Below, piece after piece: positions 51,268 to 62,400 of a DNA stretch of 64,000 nucleotides. The stretch lies in NCBI GenBank assembly GCA_963809825.1, contig CAWELJ010000003.1, positions 124,001 through 188,000 of the forward strand, written 5' to 3'. A program made the translations under genes and the position numbers. A model generated the notes under the pieces. It was not told the origin of the DNA, made no database searches, and worked only from the letters and a program-made list of their open reading frames with translations. The number at the start of each line of letters is the position of its first letter. Positions within the stretch are counted from its first letter, which is position 1. The DNA comes from Bog-473 sp963809825 (GTDB lineage Bacteria > Actinomycetota > Acidimicrobiia > Acidimicrobiales > RAAP-2).

Positions 51268-52671
51268 GTGGGAACGGACACGCAGGGCCTCGTGCTGACC
51301 GGTTCGACCGAGGCGACGGCCCACTACGACCGGGCGCTGCACCATCTCCTTCGCTTCCAGATCGACGTGGTCGAGGCACAGGCCTCGGCCCGCGCCGCCG
51401 ACCCCCGGTGCACGATGGCCGGGGTCTTCGGGGCGTACCTGTCGCTCATGTCGACCGAGGCGGCCAGCGTCGGCGACGCCCGCGACGCGCTGGCGGGCGT
51501 TGCGGGAGAACCGGGCACCGTGACCCCCCGGGAGCAGGCCCATCTGGCGGCCGCCGGGCAGTGGGTGGCCGGCGACATGGCGGGCGCGGGCGCGATCCTG
51601 GCGGACGTCTCGTTGCGGTGGCCGCGCGATCTGCTCGCCCTCTTCGTCGGCCACCAGATCGACTTCTTCACGGGGGACGCGGTCAGTCTCCGTGATCGGA
51701 TCGGCCGGGCCTTGTGGGCGTGGACTCCGGACGACCCCAGTTTCGGGTTCGTCCAGGGCATGTACGCCTTCGGCCTCGAGGAGTCCAACCTCTACGGGCT
51801 GTCCGAGGACGTGGCCCAGGGCGCCGTCGCGATCAACCCCGACGACGTCTGGGGCATCCACGCCATGGTGCACACCTGTGAGATGCAGGGTCGCATCGCC
51901 CAGGGCATCGCGTTCATGCGCGACCGCGAAGAGGACTGGTCCTCGGGGAACTTCCTCAGCGTCCACAACTCGTGGCACTACGCGCTGTACCTCCTCGAGG
52001 GCGGCGACGTGGCCGGCGCGCTGGCGATCTACGACCGCGTGCTGCACCACGACGGCTCCCAGGACGTGGCGCTGGAGCTGGTCGACGCGTCGTCGCTGCT
52101 CTGGCGCCTCCACCTCGAGGGCGAGGCGGTCGGCGATCGCTGGGGTTCATTGGCCCAGGCCTGGGGCCGCCAGCTGACGCCGGGCTACTACCCGTTCAAC
52201 GACGTGCACGCCGCGATGGCGTTCATCGGTGCCGGGGAGCTCGAGCGCGGCCGGGCGCTCGTATCGGACCTCGAAGCGGTCGTCGAGAAGGGCGACCGTG
52301 GGACCACGAGCTGGGTCATGACGAACACGGTCGGGCTCCCCGTCTGCCGCGGCCTCGTCGCCTTCGGGAACGGCGACTACGCACAGGTCATCGACGAGCT
52401 CTGGCCCGTCCGGACCCGTCTCCATGAGTTCGGGGGGAGCCATGCGCAACGAGATGCCGTGGAGCGCACGCTTCTCGAAGCGGCCATCCGGGCGCGACGG
52501 TCCGACGTGGCCCGGGCCCTCGTGAACGAGCGCCTCGGGGTAAGGGAACGGAGCACCTACGCGTGGTCGAAGAGCGCCCAGGTGCTGGCGGCCGAGGGCG
52601 ACGAGCCCGGTGCCGCAGCGGCGGCCTCGCGGGCCGAAGCGCTCGCCGACGAGGTCCTGGCCGCTCGTTAG
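51268..52671 (+). CDS. TTC38-like tetratricopeptide protein
   Basis: 467 residues of repeated helix pairs (HYDRALHHLLRFQIDVVEA, EQAHLAAAGQWVAGDMAGA, GIHAMVHTCEMQGRIAQGIAFM, NSWHYALYLLEGGDVAGALAIYDRV), the pattern of tetratricopeptide repeat protein 38. No signal peptide. Function unknown; TPRs scaffold proteins. Five bases after the methyltransferase on the same strand, so an operon. Confidence 0.88.
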   Translation: MGTDTQGLVLTGSTEATAHYDRALHHLLRFQIDVVEAQASARAADPRCTMAGVFGAYLSLMSTEAASVGDARDALAGVAGEPGTVTPREQAHLAAAGQWVAGDMAGAGAILADVSLRWPRDLLALFVGHQIDFFTGDAVSLRDRIGRALWAWTPDDPSFGFVQGMYAFGLEESNLYGLSEDVAQGAVAINPDDVWGIHAMVHTCEMQGRIAQGIAFMRDREEDWSSGNFLSVHNSWHYALYLLEGGDVAGALAIYDRVLHHDGSQDVALELVDASSLLWRLHLEGEAVGDRWGSLAQAWGRQLTPGYYPFNDVHAAMAFIGAGELERGRALVSDLEAVVEKGDRGTTSWVMTNTVGLPVCRGLVAFGNGDYAQVIDELWPVRTRLHEFGGSHAQRDAVERTLLEAAIRARRSDVARALVNERLGVRERSTYAWSKSAQVLAAEGDEPGAAAAASRAEALADEVLAAR

Positions 52672-52701
52672 CCGTGGGAGCGGGCCGGGTGAGGTGGGGG
52701 C

Positions 52702-54396
52702 TCAGGAGGCCGTCGGCGCGACCTGGTGCAGCCGGCGACCGTTCAGTCGCTTGTGGATGCCCTTCGTCTTGTCGTAGAGGTTGACGAACTCCTTGAGCAG
52801 CCCGGCATAGACCTCCGCCGCGGCGGGGTCCGGCTCGTAGGTGGCCTTCACCTGCACCGTCCCGGGGATGTCAGCCACCGTGATGTGGCCGAGGGCCAGC
52901 AGCGTCAGCAGCCCGGCGCCGCGCACGTTGGCCTGCACCGGGTCGGCCATCTGGCGGATGGTGCGCCCGGTGGCGTCGGCGTGGATCTGGGACCACAGGT
53001 CGGAATTGGCGCCACCCCCGACGAAAGCCATCGTCTCGAGCCGGCGCTTGCAGAACTTCTCGACGGCGGCGAGCAGCCAGGCCGAGTTGAGGGCGACGCC
53101 CTCGAAGACCGCCCGGACCATGTCGGCGCGGGTCGACGACAACGAGATGTTGTGGAAGCCCGCCCGGATGGTGTGGTCGTCGACCGGCGAGCGCTCGCCG
53201 TTCAGCCACGGGGTGAAGAGGACGCCGTGCGCGCCGGCCGGCACCGACGAGGCCATGTCGTTGAGCGTGCCGAAGAAGCCGTCGGGTGCACCGCCGGCGC
53301 CGGCGGGGCCGGCGGGGCTGGCCAGCGCGTCATCGGGGAAGAGCAGGTTGTCGCGCAGCCAGGTCAGGCAGGCCCCGCCGGTCTCGTGCTCGTCGGCCAG
53401 CAGGTAGCGGCCGGGGATCCCCGAGGGGATGGAGGCGATGTTCGTCAGCGCGTCGGTCTTCTTGAAGGAGACGTGGCAGCTGATCCAGCTGGAGGTCCCG
53501 ATGTAGAGGTGGGCGTCGAAGTCGGCCACGGCGCCGGAGCCCACGGCGGCGGAGTGCAGATCGCCCGTCCCGGTGACGACCGGCGTGCCGGCCAGCAGGC
53601 CGAGCTCGGCGGCGGCTGCGGCGGCCAGGCCTCCGAGCACGCTGCCGGTCGGGACGAGGTCGGGCAGCTTCGAGCGCACCAGGCCGGCCAGCTCTATCAG
53701 CGCGTCGTCATATGCGATGGCGCGAATGTCCCGGTTGTCGGTGACCCAGTGCCCCGTGATGGAATCGTGCGAGGCCCGGGCCAGCCCGGTGAGGCGCAGG
53801 TTCAGGTAGTCGACCGGCTCGAGGAAGAGGGCCGCCGCCGCGTAGACCTCGGGACGCTGCTCGCGCAGGAAGTGGATGTGGCCCACGGGGTCCTTGCCCG
53901 ACAGGCTCGGGATCCCCCCGGTGCGCCGCACCCAGCGTGCCAGCTTGGAGGCGGAGTAGCCCTGGACGTTGAGCGCGCCACGCACCGTCTCCCGCACGGC
54001 GCGGGCGCCCCGCGAGTCCATCCAGATGATGGCCGGGCCGATGGCCTCGCCCCCGTCGTCGACCGGCACGGTGCCCATCCACTGCGAGGTGCATCCGACG
54101 CCGACGACGCGCTCGGGCGCCACGCCGCTCTCGGCGAGGGCACGCCGGGACGAGGCCACGATGGCGTCCCACCAGGCCCGGGGTGACTGCTCTGCTCCGC
54201 CGTCGTGGGACAGGTCGACGCCGACCGCCTGGAAAGCGTGGGCGGCGATGCGGCCGGTGGCCGCGATCACCGCCACCTTGGGGCCGCCCGTCCCGAGGTC
54301 GACGGCCACGACGTAGGTGTCCTCTGGGGGCGCGGGGTCGATGGTGCGGATCTCGGTGGCCGGCACGGCGCGCAGACCGGCCGGAGGGGTGGGCAT
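52702..54396 (-). CDS. FGGY-family carbohydrate kinase
   Basis: 564 residues. N-terminal AVDLGTGGPKVAVIAATG is the ATPase loop, then TSQWMGTVPV, and TGTGDLHSAAVGSGAVADFDAHLYIGTSSWISC; the second domain carries GGGANSDLWSQIHADATGRTIRQM. A xylulokinase-like sugar kinase of uncertain substrate. Convergent with the TTC38-like gene. No sugar transporter is nearby. Confidence 0.9.
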   Translation of the reverse strand: MPTPPAGLRAVPATEIRTIDPAPPEDTYVVAVDLGTGGPKVAVIAATGRIAAHAFQAVGVDLSHDGGAEQSPRAWWDAIVASSRRALAESGVAPERVVGVGCTSQWMGTVPVDDGGEAIGPAIIWMDSRGARAVRETVRGALNVQGYSASKLARWVRRTGGIPSLSGKDPVGHIHFLREQRPEVYAAAALFLEPVDYLNLRLTGLARASHDSITGHWVTDNRDIRAIAYDDALIELAGLVRSKLPDLVPTGSVLGGLAAAAAAELGLLAGTPVVTGTGDLHSAAVGSGAVADFDAHLYIGTSSWISCHVSFKKTDALTNIASIPSGIPGRYLLADEHETGGACLTWLRDNLLFPDDALASPAGPAGAGGAPDGFFGTLNDMASSVPAGAHGVLFTPWLNGERSPVDDHTIRAGFHNISLSSTRADMVRAVFEGVALNSAWLLAAVEKFCKRRLETMAFVGGGANSDLWSQIHADATGRTIRQMADPVQANVRGAGLLTLLALGHITVADIPGTVQVKATYEPDPAAAEVYAGLLKEFVNLYDKTKGIHKRLNGRRLHQVAPTAS

Positions 54397-54420
54397 GGGC
54401 GGCAGCGTATCCAGACACAG

Positions 54421-54449
54421 CAGCGCCGGCCCGCTCGGGGCCGGCGCTG
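54421..54449 (-). terminator. Strong GC hairpin after the YceI gene
   Basis: CAGCGCCGGCCC (54421-54432) and GGGCCGGCGCTG (54438-54449) are perfect 12-bp arms around GCTCG, located between the YceI stop and the FGGY kinase start on the minus strand. It lacks a T-tract, so it may be an actinobacterial-type terminator or an mRNA end-protecting stem. Confidence 0.55.
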
Positions 54450-54482
54450 CCGGACTGCTGGACGGCCAAACGCCGAGTGGGG

Positions 54483-55046
54483 TCAGTCGGCCAGGCCGGC
54501 CTCGACCTCGATCTCGATCACGACCTTGTTGCCCACCACGACACTGCCGTCGAGCAGCGAGTGGTTGAAGCTGACGCCGAAGTCGCGCCGGTCGATCTCA
54601 GCCGAGGCGGAGAAGGCCACGACCGTCTTGCCCTCCTGCATGGAGGCACCCTCGCCCAGGAACTCCAGGTCGAAGTCGACCGGCCGGGTCACGCCCCGGA
54701 TGGTGAGGTCGGTGCTCAGGACCCACTGGTTCTCGCCGACACGCTTCAGGTCGGTGCTCTTCAGCTCGAGCGTCGGGTAGTTGGCCACATCGAGGAAGTC
54801 GTTGGTGCGCAGGTGGTCGTCCCGCATGGACTGGTTGGTGTGGATGCTGGCGGCCTGCACGGTGGCCTCGACGCTCGACTCCTCGGGGTTGTCGGCCACG
54901 GTGAACGTGCCTGCTACCTCGGTGAAGCGCCCCCGGACCTTGGTCCCGATGAGGTGGCGGGCGACGAACCCGACCTCGGTGTGGGCGGGGTCGATCGTGT
55001 AGACGCCGGCCTTGGGCAGGGTTGCAATGCTGGTGGTGGTGGTCAT
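54483..55046 (-). CDS. YceI family lipocalin-like protein
   Basis: 187 residues. Starts GVYTIDPAHTEVGFVARHLIGTKVRGRFTEVAGTFTV and ends with HSLLDGSVVVGNKVVIEIEVEA, the polyisoprenoid-binding YceI fold. No signal peptide, so cytoplasmic. AAGGAG precedes ATG 55046. Divergent from MarR, which likely represses it through the operator between them. Confidence 0.92.
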   Translation of the reverse strand: MTTTTSIATLPKAGVYTIDPAHTEVGFVARHLIGTKVRGRFTEVAGTFTVADNPEESSVEATVQAASIHTNQSMRDDHLRTNDFLDVANYPTLELKSTDLKRVGENQWVLSTDLTIRGVTRPVDFDLEFLGEGASMQEGKTVVAFSASAEIDRRDFGVSFNHSLLDGSVVVGNKVVIEIEVEAGLAD

Positions 55047-55089
55047 TTCCAGGGTCTCCTTGGTTGATTGGATGACTGTTGAGAGTATA

Positions 55090-55116
55090 GTATCTGATTA
55101 CACAGATACTTGTCAA
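55090..55116 (-). promoter_or_regulatory. MarR operator inside the YceI promoter
   Basis: GTATCTG (55090-55096) and CAGATAC (55103-55109) are perfect 7-base inverted arms with a 6-base spacer. On the minus strand TTGACA (55116-55111) with a -10-like TACTAT after 18 bases makes a promoter for YceI; the palindrome fills the spacer. MarR is the adjacent gene and the expected binder. Confidence 0.75.
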
Positions 55117-55163
55117 TCAGAAATACCAGACAAGGCAACCCATTTCGGGAGAGACTGAGAGCC

Positions 55164-55688
55164 ATGGGGACAACGACGATTGCTATGGGGGGCGACGAGG
55201 CAGAGGCGCAGGTAGGGGCGGAGGCCGAGGGCACCTGCGGTGTCCTGGGCCAGATCGACGACGAGCGGATCCAGCTGATGGGCCTGCTCGTCCGCACCCA
55301 CCGCCGCCTGACCGAGGCCCTCGAACGCGAGTTGGAACAGTCGGTCGGGATCCCGCTCGTCTTCTTCGACGTCCTCATCCACGTGGGCGCCGCCCCCGAG
55401 GGTCGTATGACCATGAGCACGCTGAGCTCGAACGTCGCCCTCACCACCGGCGGCGTCACGCGCCTGGTCGACCGCATGGCCGAGGCGGGACTCGTGGCGC
55501 GGCAGAACTGCCCGAGCGACCGCCGCAGCATCCACGTCGTGCTCACGCCAGAAGGGCGCGCCGTCCTCGAGCGGGCCATCGCCCAGCACGTCGACAGCAT
55601 CGACCGCCACCTGATGGCCCATCTCGACCCGGGTGATCAGCACGATCTCGAGGTCGTGCTGACCAAGGTGCTCGACGCCGGCTGCTGA
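55164..55688 (+). CDS. MarR-family transcriptional regulator
   Basis: 174 residues. Winged helix GRMTMSTLSSNVALTTGGVTRLVDRMAEAGLVARQNCPSDRRSIHVVLTPEGRAVLERA is complete. The N-terminal ~40 residues are an acidic extension. ATG 55164 is preceded by GGGAGAG; a TTG at 55110 in frame would overlap the operator. Divergent from YceI and convergent with ileS. Confidence 0.92.
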   Translation: MGTTTIAMGGDEAEAQVGAEAEGTCGVLGQIDDERIQLMGLLVRTHRRLTEALERELEQSVGIPLVFFDVLIHVGAAPEGRMTMSTLSSNVALTTGGVTRLVDRMAEAGLVARQNCPSDRRSIHVVLTPEGRAVLERAIAQHVDSIDRHLMAHLDPGDQHDLEVVLTKVLDAGC

Positions 55689-55699
55689 ATCAGGTCAGA

Positions 55700-58600
55700 T
55701 CAGGACTTCTGCAGCCACACCCTCACGGGCTGCGTCAGCAGCTCGTCCTCGAGCTCGAGCAGCGTGCCCTCGCCCTCGCCCGGACCACTGACGATCTCGG
55801 TCGCCAGCACCTCCCGCGCGATGAAGTCGAAGTGCTCGGCGATGGCGTCGAGACCCACCACGTGCAGGCGGATGCGATCGGAGACGTCCAAACCGCTGGT
55901 CTTGCGCAGGTCCTGGACCAGTCGTACGACCTCGCGGGCCAAGCCCCGTTTGCGCAGCGCGTCGTCGAGGGTGAGGTCGAGCGCCACCACCTCGCCCCCC
56001 TCGCGGGAGACGGCGAACCCCTGTTGGCCGCGCACCCTGAGCTGCACGTCGTCGGGTGACAACTCCACCTCCTCCCCCGCCAGGGTGACCGTGACGGAGC
56101 GGCCCTCTTCCAACGCCTCGGCCGCCGCCGCACCGTCGAGCGCGGCCAGCGCCGCCCTGAGGTCCTTGACCCGCTCCCCCAGTCGGGGCCCCAGCGTGCG
56201 GAAGTTCGGCACCAGCTCGAACTGGATCACCTCGCTCAGCTCGTCGGCCGTGTCGATCTCGTCGACGTTCAGCTCGTCGGCCACGATGTCGCGCAGGATC
56301 TCGGGCGCGTCGGCGGGCAGGAAGACGAGGGCCCTCGCCAGGGGCTGGCGCACCTTCACCGAGGCCTCGCTGCGGGCGGCCCGGCCCAGCGACGTCAGCC
56401 GGCGGGCCAGCGCCATCTGCGCCTCGAGCTCGGTGTCGACCAACGAGACGTCCGGCACCGGCCAGTCGGCCAGGTGCACCGACTCGTCCTCGGCGGCGCC
56501 GGTCAGGTGGCGCCACATGGTGTCGGCCACGAAGGGGCAGAACGGGGCCAGGAGCAGCCCCAGCGTCGTGAGCACCGTGTGCAGCGTCGCCTGCGCCGCC
56601 AGCGAGTCGCCGGGGGCGCGTCGGGGTCGGTGCGCCAGAAGCGGCGCCGGCTGCGGCGCACGTACCAGTTGGAGAGGTCGTCGACGAGGGAGCCCAGCGC
56701 GATGGCCGCCCCGTAGGGCTCGTAGCCGCCCAGTCCCTCGGTCATGGTGGCCGTCGTGGTGGCCAGGCGCGACAGGATCCAGCGGTCGAGCGGGCCGCGG
56801 TCGGCCGGCGCCGGCACCTCGGCCGCCGACGGGTCGAACCCGTTCAGCGACGCGTACGTCGTGAAGAAGCTGAACGTGTTCCACAGCGTGAGCAGCATGT
56901 CCCGCATCGCCGTGTCGATGGCGCCCAACGTCGCCCGCGTCGGTGTCCACGGGGACCCCTGACTGAACATCCACCAGCGCATGGCGTCGGCGCCCCGGGT
57001 GTCGAGGATCTTCCACGGGTCGATGATGTTGCCCAGCGACTTGGACATCTTGCGGCCGTCGGCGTCGACGATGTGGCCGAGGCACACCACGTGGCGGTAG
57101 GGGCTCTCGCCGAACACGAGCGTGTTGATGGCCAGCAGCGAGTAGAACCAGCCCCTGGTCTGGTCGATGGCCTCGGAGATGAAGTCGGCCGGGAAGGCGA
57201 ACGCCTCGGCCGACCCCGCCAAGTGCGGGTAGCCGATCTGGGCCGCCGGCATGGAGCCCGAGTCGAACCAGGCGTCGATCACGGGCTCGACCCGGCGGGA
57301 CACCGACAGCTCGTCCTCGACCACGTCGACGTCGGCGCCGCAGGTCGAGCAGGCGAAGGTCACCTCGTCGATGGCGGGGCGGTGCGGGTCGAGGCCCGTC
57401 ACGTCGCGCCCGCACAGGTCGGACAGCTCGGACAGCGAGCCCACGCAGCGCAGGTGGCCGCGCCCGCAGCGCCAGATCGGCAGCGGCGTGCCCCAGTAGC
57501 GGTCACGCGACAGGGCCCAGTCGACGTTGTTGGCCAGCCACTCGCCGAAACGCCCCTCCTTGATGTGCGCCGGGTGCCAGTCCACCGTCTCGTTCGCCGC
57601 CAGCAGGTCGTCCTTGCGGGTCGACGTCGCGATGTACCAGCTCGGCTTGCCCCAGTAGATGAGGGGCGTGCGGCAGCGCCAGCAGTGCGGGTACGAGTGC
57701 ACGTAGGGCCAACGTCGTATGAGGAGCCCGGAGGATTCCAGCCGGTCGTTGATGTCGTGGTTCGCCTCCCGCACGTCCCGGCCCGCCAGCCAGGACACGT
57801 CGGCGGTGAAGTGCCCGTCGGGCCCCACCGGGTTCAACGACGGGAGGCCGTTGTCGCGGCCGATCTGGCGGTCGACCTCGCCGAAGGCCGGGGCCAGGTG
57901 GACGAGACCGGTGCCCTCCTCGGTGGTCACGTACGAAGCCGGGACCACCCGCCAGCCGTCGGCCCCGGGTGGGGGTGAAAGGTCGTCGAAGGGGCGCTCG
58001 TAGTGCAGGCCCACCAGCGCGGCCCCGGGCACCCGCGCCGTGACCCGGGCCGCCGCGCCCTCCCCGAAGACGGCGTCCACCAGCTCGTCGGCCACCAGCG
58101 TCCCGTCCACGACCGCATAGACGAGGTCGGGGTTGACCGCCACGCCCGTGTTGGACAGCAGCGTCCACGGCGTGGTCGTCCACACCGCCAGCCACTCGGC
58201 GCCGGCCGCGGCCTCGGGCACCGGGTCGACGAGGCGGAGCCGCACGTAGGCCGACTCGTCCTCCTCGTCGCGGTACACGTCGGGCTGCCCGAGCTCGTGC
58301 GACGACAGCGCCGTGCCGCAGCGCGGGCAGTACGGCACGACCTTGAGGTCCTCGTAGAGCAGGCCCTGGTCGAAGAGCTGCTGCAGGTGCCACCAGACCG
58401 ACTCGATGTAGTCCGGGCTCAACGTCCAGTACGCCGCATCCATGTCGACCCAGTAGCCGATGCGCGTCGTCAGGCGGGCGAACTCGTCGACGTAGGAGTA
58501 CACGGACTCGCGGCACAGCCGGGTGAACTCCGCGATGCCGACCTGGTGCTCGATCTGGTCCTTGCCCGTGATACCGAGCTTCTTCTCCACCTCGACCTCG

Positions 58601-58875
58601 ACCGGCAGCCCGTGGGTGTCCCACCCGGCCCGGCGGGGCACATATGACCCGTCCATGGTGCGGAAGCGGCAGAAGAGGTCCTTGTAGACCCGGGCCCAGA
58701 CGTGGTGCAGGCCCGGCATCCCGTTGGCGGTGGGCGGGCCCTCGTAGAAGATCCAGGGCGGGGCGTCACTGCGCTGCTCGATCGACCGCTCGAACACCCG
58801 GTGGGTGGCCCAGCGGGCGAGCTCCGCCTGCTCGAGGGCGACGAAGTCGATGTCGGGGGGCACGGGGGTGAACAC
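55700..58875 (-). pseudogene. ileS: Isoleucyl-tRNA synthetase, split by a one-base deletion in a C run
   Basis: First frame, from GTG 58875 (VFTPVPPDIDF): HIGH-type motif region WIFYEGPPTANGMPGLHHVWAR, editing domain, KMSKSLGNIIDPWK, reaching RRRFWRTDPDAPP; the remaining ~300 residues (DSLAAQATLHTVLTTLGLLLAPFCPFVADTMW to the stop at 55700) are in the next frame. The break is at 56612-56616, five G on the plus strand; six would restore PPGDSLAA. Rejoined it is ~1058 residues, right for IleS. An essential enzyme, so this is almost certainly a base-calling error. Confidence 0.95.
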
Positions 58876-58935
58876 GGGAACAGGGTGGTCGGCGCCGGGA
58901 ACGGGTGCCCCTGCGTTCAGGAAAGGATAGAGGGT

Positions 58936-59415
58936 ATGCCTCGGCCCACTTCCCCGATCACGATCGGGAGGGAGGACTTCGCTGCGGAAGGCCCGCGCTT
59001 CGTCGTGGCCCGGGCCGAGGCCGAGCTCGTCGACCGCTACGGCTTCCTCGACGCCGGCGAGACGGGGCTCACCGCGGCCATGTTCGACCCGCCCCAGGGG
59101 GCCTTCTGGGTGGCCCGCCGCCCCGGCGACGCCGGGCCGCCCGCCGGCGGGGTCGGCCTGCGCGCCATGGACAGTCAGACCGGCGAGGTGCGGCGCCTGT
59201 GGGTGGACCCCGCCCGGCGCGGGCAGGGCCTCGGGCGGGCCCTCATGGCCGCGCTGGAGGAGGAGGCGCGGCGCCTCGGTCATGTGAGGTTGCGGCTGGC
59301 GACGGGCGACCGCCAGCCCGAGGCGGTGGCCCTCTACGAGGCGACCGGGTGGGAGCGCGTGGCGGCGGGCGACGCGGTGTGCGGCATCCGCTTCGTCAAG
59401 TCGCTCTCGCCGTGA
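58936..59415 (+). CDS. GNAT-family N-acetyltransferase
   Basis: 159 residues. GEVRRLWVDPARRGQGLGRALMAALEEEARRLGHVRLRLATGDRQPEAVALYEATGWERV shows the acetyl-CoA loop and the typical YEATGW end. Substrate unknown. AAAGGATAGAGGG precedes ATG 58936. Divergent from ileS, 60 bases apart. Confidence 0.88.
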   Translation: MPRPTSPITIGREDFAAEGPRFVVARAEAELVDRYGFLDAGETGLTAAMFDPPQGAFWVARRPGDAGPPAGGVGLRAMDSQTGEVRRLWVDPARRGQGLGRALMAALEEEARRLGHVRLRLATGDRQPEAVALYEATGWERVAAGDAVCGIRFVKSLSP

Positions 59416-59432
59416 CCACGTTCGCCGGCCGC

Positions 59433-59462
59433 TTGACAGCCGGCAATGGCGATGCGGATACT
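59433..59462 (+). promoter_or_regulatory. Promoter of the large repeat protein
   Basis: TTGACA (59433-59438) and GATACT (59457-59462) with an 18-base spacer lie 35 bases before the ATG, and GGGAG is 10 bases upstream of the ATG. So this gene, unlike many here, has a leader with a ribosome site. Confidence 0.6.
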
Positions 59463-59497
59463 TTCGATGACGCAGAGGGGGTTGGGAGTGGGCCGGC

Positions 59498-62400
59498 ATG
59501 ACCACATCCGAACCGGGGGGAAGCGGGTCTGACCGCGCCGCGCCGAGACGGCGACCCCAGATCAGCTGCATAGGAACCGTCCTGGCCCTGCTGGCCGGGG
59601 TCATGGGTGGGGTTGCCTGGGATACGAGTGCCGCCCTCGCGGCGAGCAGCTCGGTCACCGCGGCGACGGTTTCGCTCAGCTCGAGTGCGGCCGCCGCCCA
59701 CGCCACCTACACCATCGGCTTCTCCACCAGCGCGACCGGCGCCATTGCCGCCGGGGGCACGATCACGCTCGTCGCGCCGCCCGGCACCGTGTTGCCGGGC
59801 AACAACTGCAACGACTACAGCCTGACCGACCTCACCACCTCGAGCGGGAGCTTCGTTCCGTGCGCCGGCGGGGTGAGCGAGACCTACGGGCTGCCAGGAC
59901 TCCCGATCTACGGCTTCCAGAGCCACTCCGGCGCGGCGGTGACGATCACGGTGCCCAACGCCATCAATGCCGGCGACGCACTCAGCCTCGTGGTGGGTGG
60001 TGTGGTGAACCCCGCCGCGGGACCGGACACCTTGAGCGTGTCGACCTCGGCCGACGTGGCCCCCGCCACCTCGGGCACCTACGCGATCACCTCGGCCGCC
60101 TCGGTGACCCAGCCCTCGGTCTTGCTCGGTTCGGGTGCCGCCGGGGCCGGTTCGAGTTACACCATCGGCTTCTCCACCAGCGCGACCGGTGCCGTCACCG
60201 CCGGCGGCACGATCACCGTGCAGGCCCCCACCGGCACGCTGTGGCCGGGCAACAACTGCAACGACTACAGCCTGACCGACCTCACCACCCCCAGCGGGAG
60301 CTTCGCCCCGTGCACCGGCGGGGTGAGCGAGACCTTCGGGAGGCCGGGCCTGCCCATCTTCAGCTACGCGTCCTACTCGGGCGCCGCGGTCACCATCACC
60401 GTCCCCAACGCCATCGGCGCCGGCGACTCGCTCAGCCTGGTCGTGAGCGGCGTGGTGAACCCCGCCGCGGGACCGCACACCTTGAGCGTGTCGACCTCGG
60501 CCGACGTGGCACCCGCCGCCTCGAGCACCTACACCATCGTTTCCGGCGCGTCGGTGACGAGTCCGTCGGTGGCGCTCAGCTCGAGTGCGGCCACGGCCCA
60601 TGCCACCTACACGGTCGGGTTCTCCACCAGCGCCACGGGCGCCATCGCCGCCGGCGGCACCATCACGCTCGTCGCGCCGCCCGGCACGCTGTGGCCGGGC
60701 AACAACTGCACCGACTACGCCCTGACCGACCTCACCACCTCGAGCGGGAGCTTCGTCCCGTGCGCCGGTGGGGTGAGCGAGACCTTCGGGAAACCAGGCC
60801 TGCCGATCTTCAGCTACGCGTCCTACTCGGGCGCCGCGGTCACCATCACCGTGCCCAACGCCATCAACGCCGGCGACTCGCTCAGCCTGGTCGTCGGCGG
60901 CGTGCTGAACCCCGCGGCAGGACCGCGCACCCTGAGCGTGTCGACCTCGGCCGACGTGGCCCCCGCCGCCTCGGGCACCTACACCGTCACCTCGGCCGCC
61001 TCGGTGAGCCAGCCCGCCGTCGCCCCGAGCTCGTCCGCCGCCGGGGGCAGTTCGAACTACACGATCGCCTTCTCGACCAGCGCGACGGGTGCCGTCCCTG
61101 CGGGCGGCACGATCACGCTCGCGGCCCCGACCGGCACCACCTGGCCGGGCGGCGGCTGCTCGTACGCCCTCACCGACGTCACGACGTCCTCGGGCAACTT
61201 CAGCTGCGCCTCCACGGTCAGCGTGGCCGGGCCCTCCACGGTCACGATCGGCGTCCCCAATTCCATCCTGGCCTCCGACTCGCTCAGCCTGCTGGTCAAC
61301 GGCGTCACGAACCCGGGCGGGGGGATCGACACCCTGTCCGTCGCCACGTCGTCGGACGTGGTGGCGTCGCCGTCCTCCTCCTACACCATCACCGGGAGCC
61401 CGGGATCGCCGACTTCGGTCGCCTCGCCGACGCTTTCGACCACCTCCACGGCCGGCGGCGCGGCCGGGGTGACCTACACGGTCGGCTTCACCGCGTCCGC
61501 CTCGGGAGGCCTCGGCGGCGGATCGGGCTCCATCACCCTCGCCGCCCCCGCGGGCACGATCTTCGGCGCCTGCCCCTACGGCTGCGGCGGCGGGAACGCC
61601 ACCTACACGATCACCGACACGACGAACTCCTCGGGCAGCGGGAGCGCGAGCCCCAGCGCGTTCGCCGCCGGCGGGTCGGTCGTCACGGTCGTCCCCGCCA
61701 ACACCATTCAAGCCGGAGACTCCGTCACCCTCACGATCACCCAGGTGGTGAGCCCGCCGGCGGGAGCGGGTCAGCTGGCCATCTCCACCTCCGCGGACCA
61801 GGCGCCGGTGTCGGTGGCGGACACGACGACCGCACCGGGGTCGGTGTCGTCGGCCTCGCTGGCGCCGACCACGACCGCGGCGGGTGCGGCCGGCGTCACG
61901 TATTCGCTGTCCTTCACCGCCAGCGCGTCGGGCGCTGTCGAGGGTGGCCTCGGGTCCATCACCCTCGCCGCCCCGGCGGGCACGATCTTCGGCGCCTGCC
62001 CCTACGGCTGCGGCGGCGGGAACGCCACTTACACGATCACCGACACGACGCATCCCTCGGGCAGCGGCAGCGCCAGTCCCAGCCAGATCGCCGACGGCGG
62101 CGCCATGGTGAGCCTCACCCCGGCCAACACGATTCAAGCCGGCGACTCGGTGACCCTGACCGTCACCCAGGTGCTGAACCCTCCGGCGGGATCGGGACAG
62201 CTCTCGATCTCGACGTCGTCGGACCCGGTCGCGGTCAACGCGGCGGACACGACCACCGCAGCGGGGTCGGTGTCGTCGGTCTCGTTCGGCCCGAGCTCGA
62301 CGGCCGGCGGGGCGAGCGGCGTCACCTACGCCGTGGGCTTCACCGCCAGCGCGACCGGAGCCATCACGGCAGGCTTCGGGTCCATCACCCTCGCCGCGCC

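Noticed and set aside
54421..54449. GC hairpin as a canonical Rho-independent terminator
   Set aside because: The stem is perfect but no T-tract follows on either strand, so it is listed as a hairpin of moderate confidence only.
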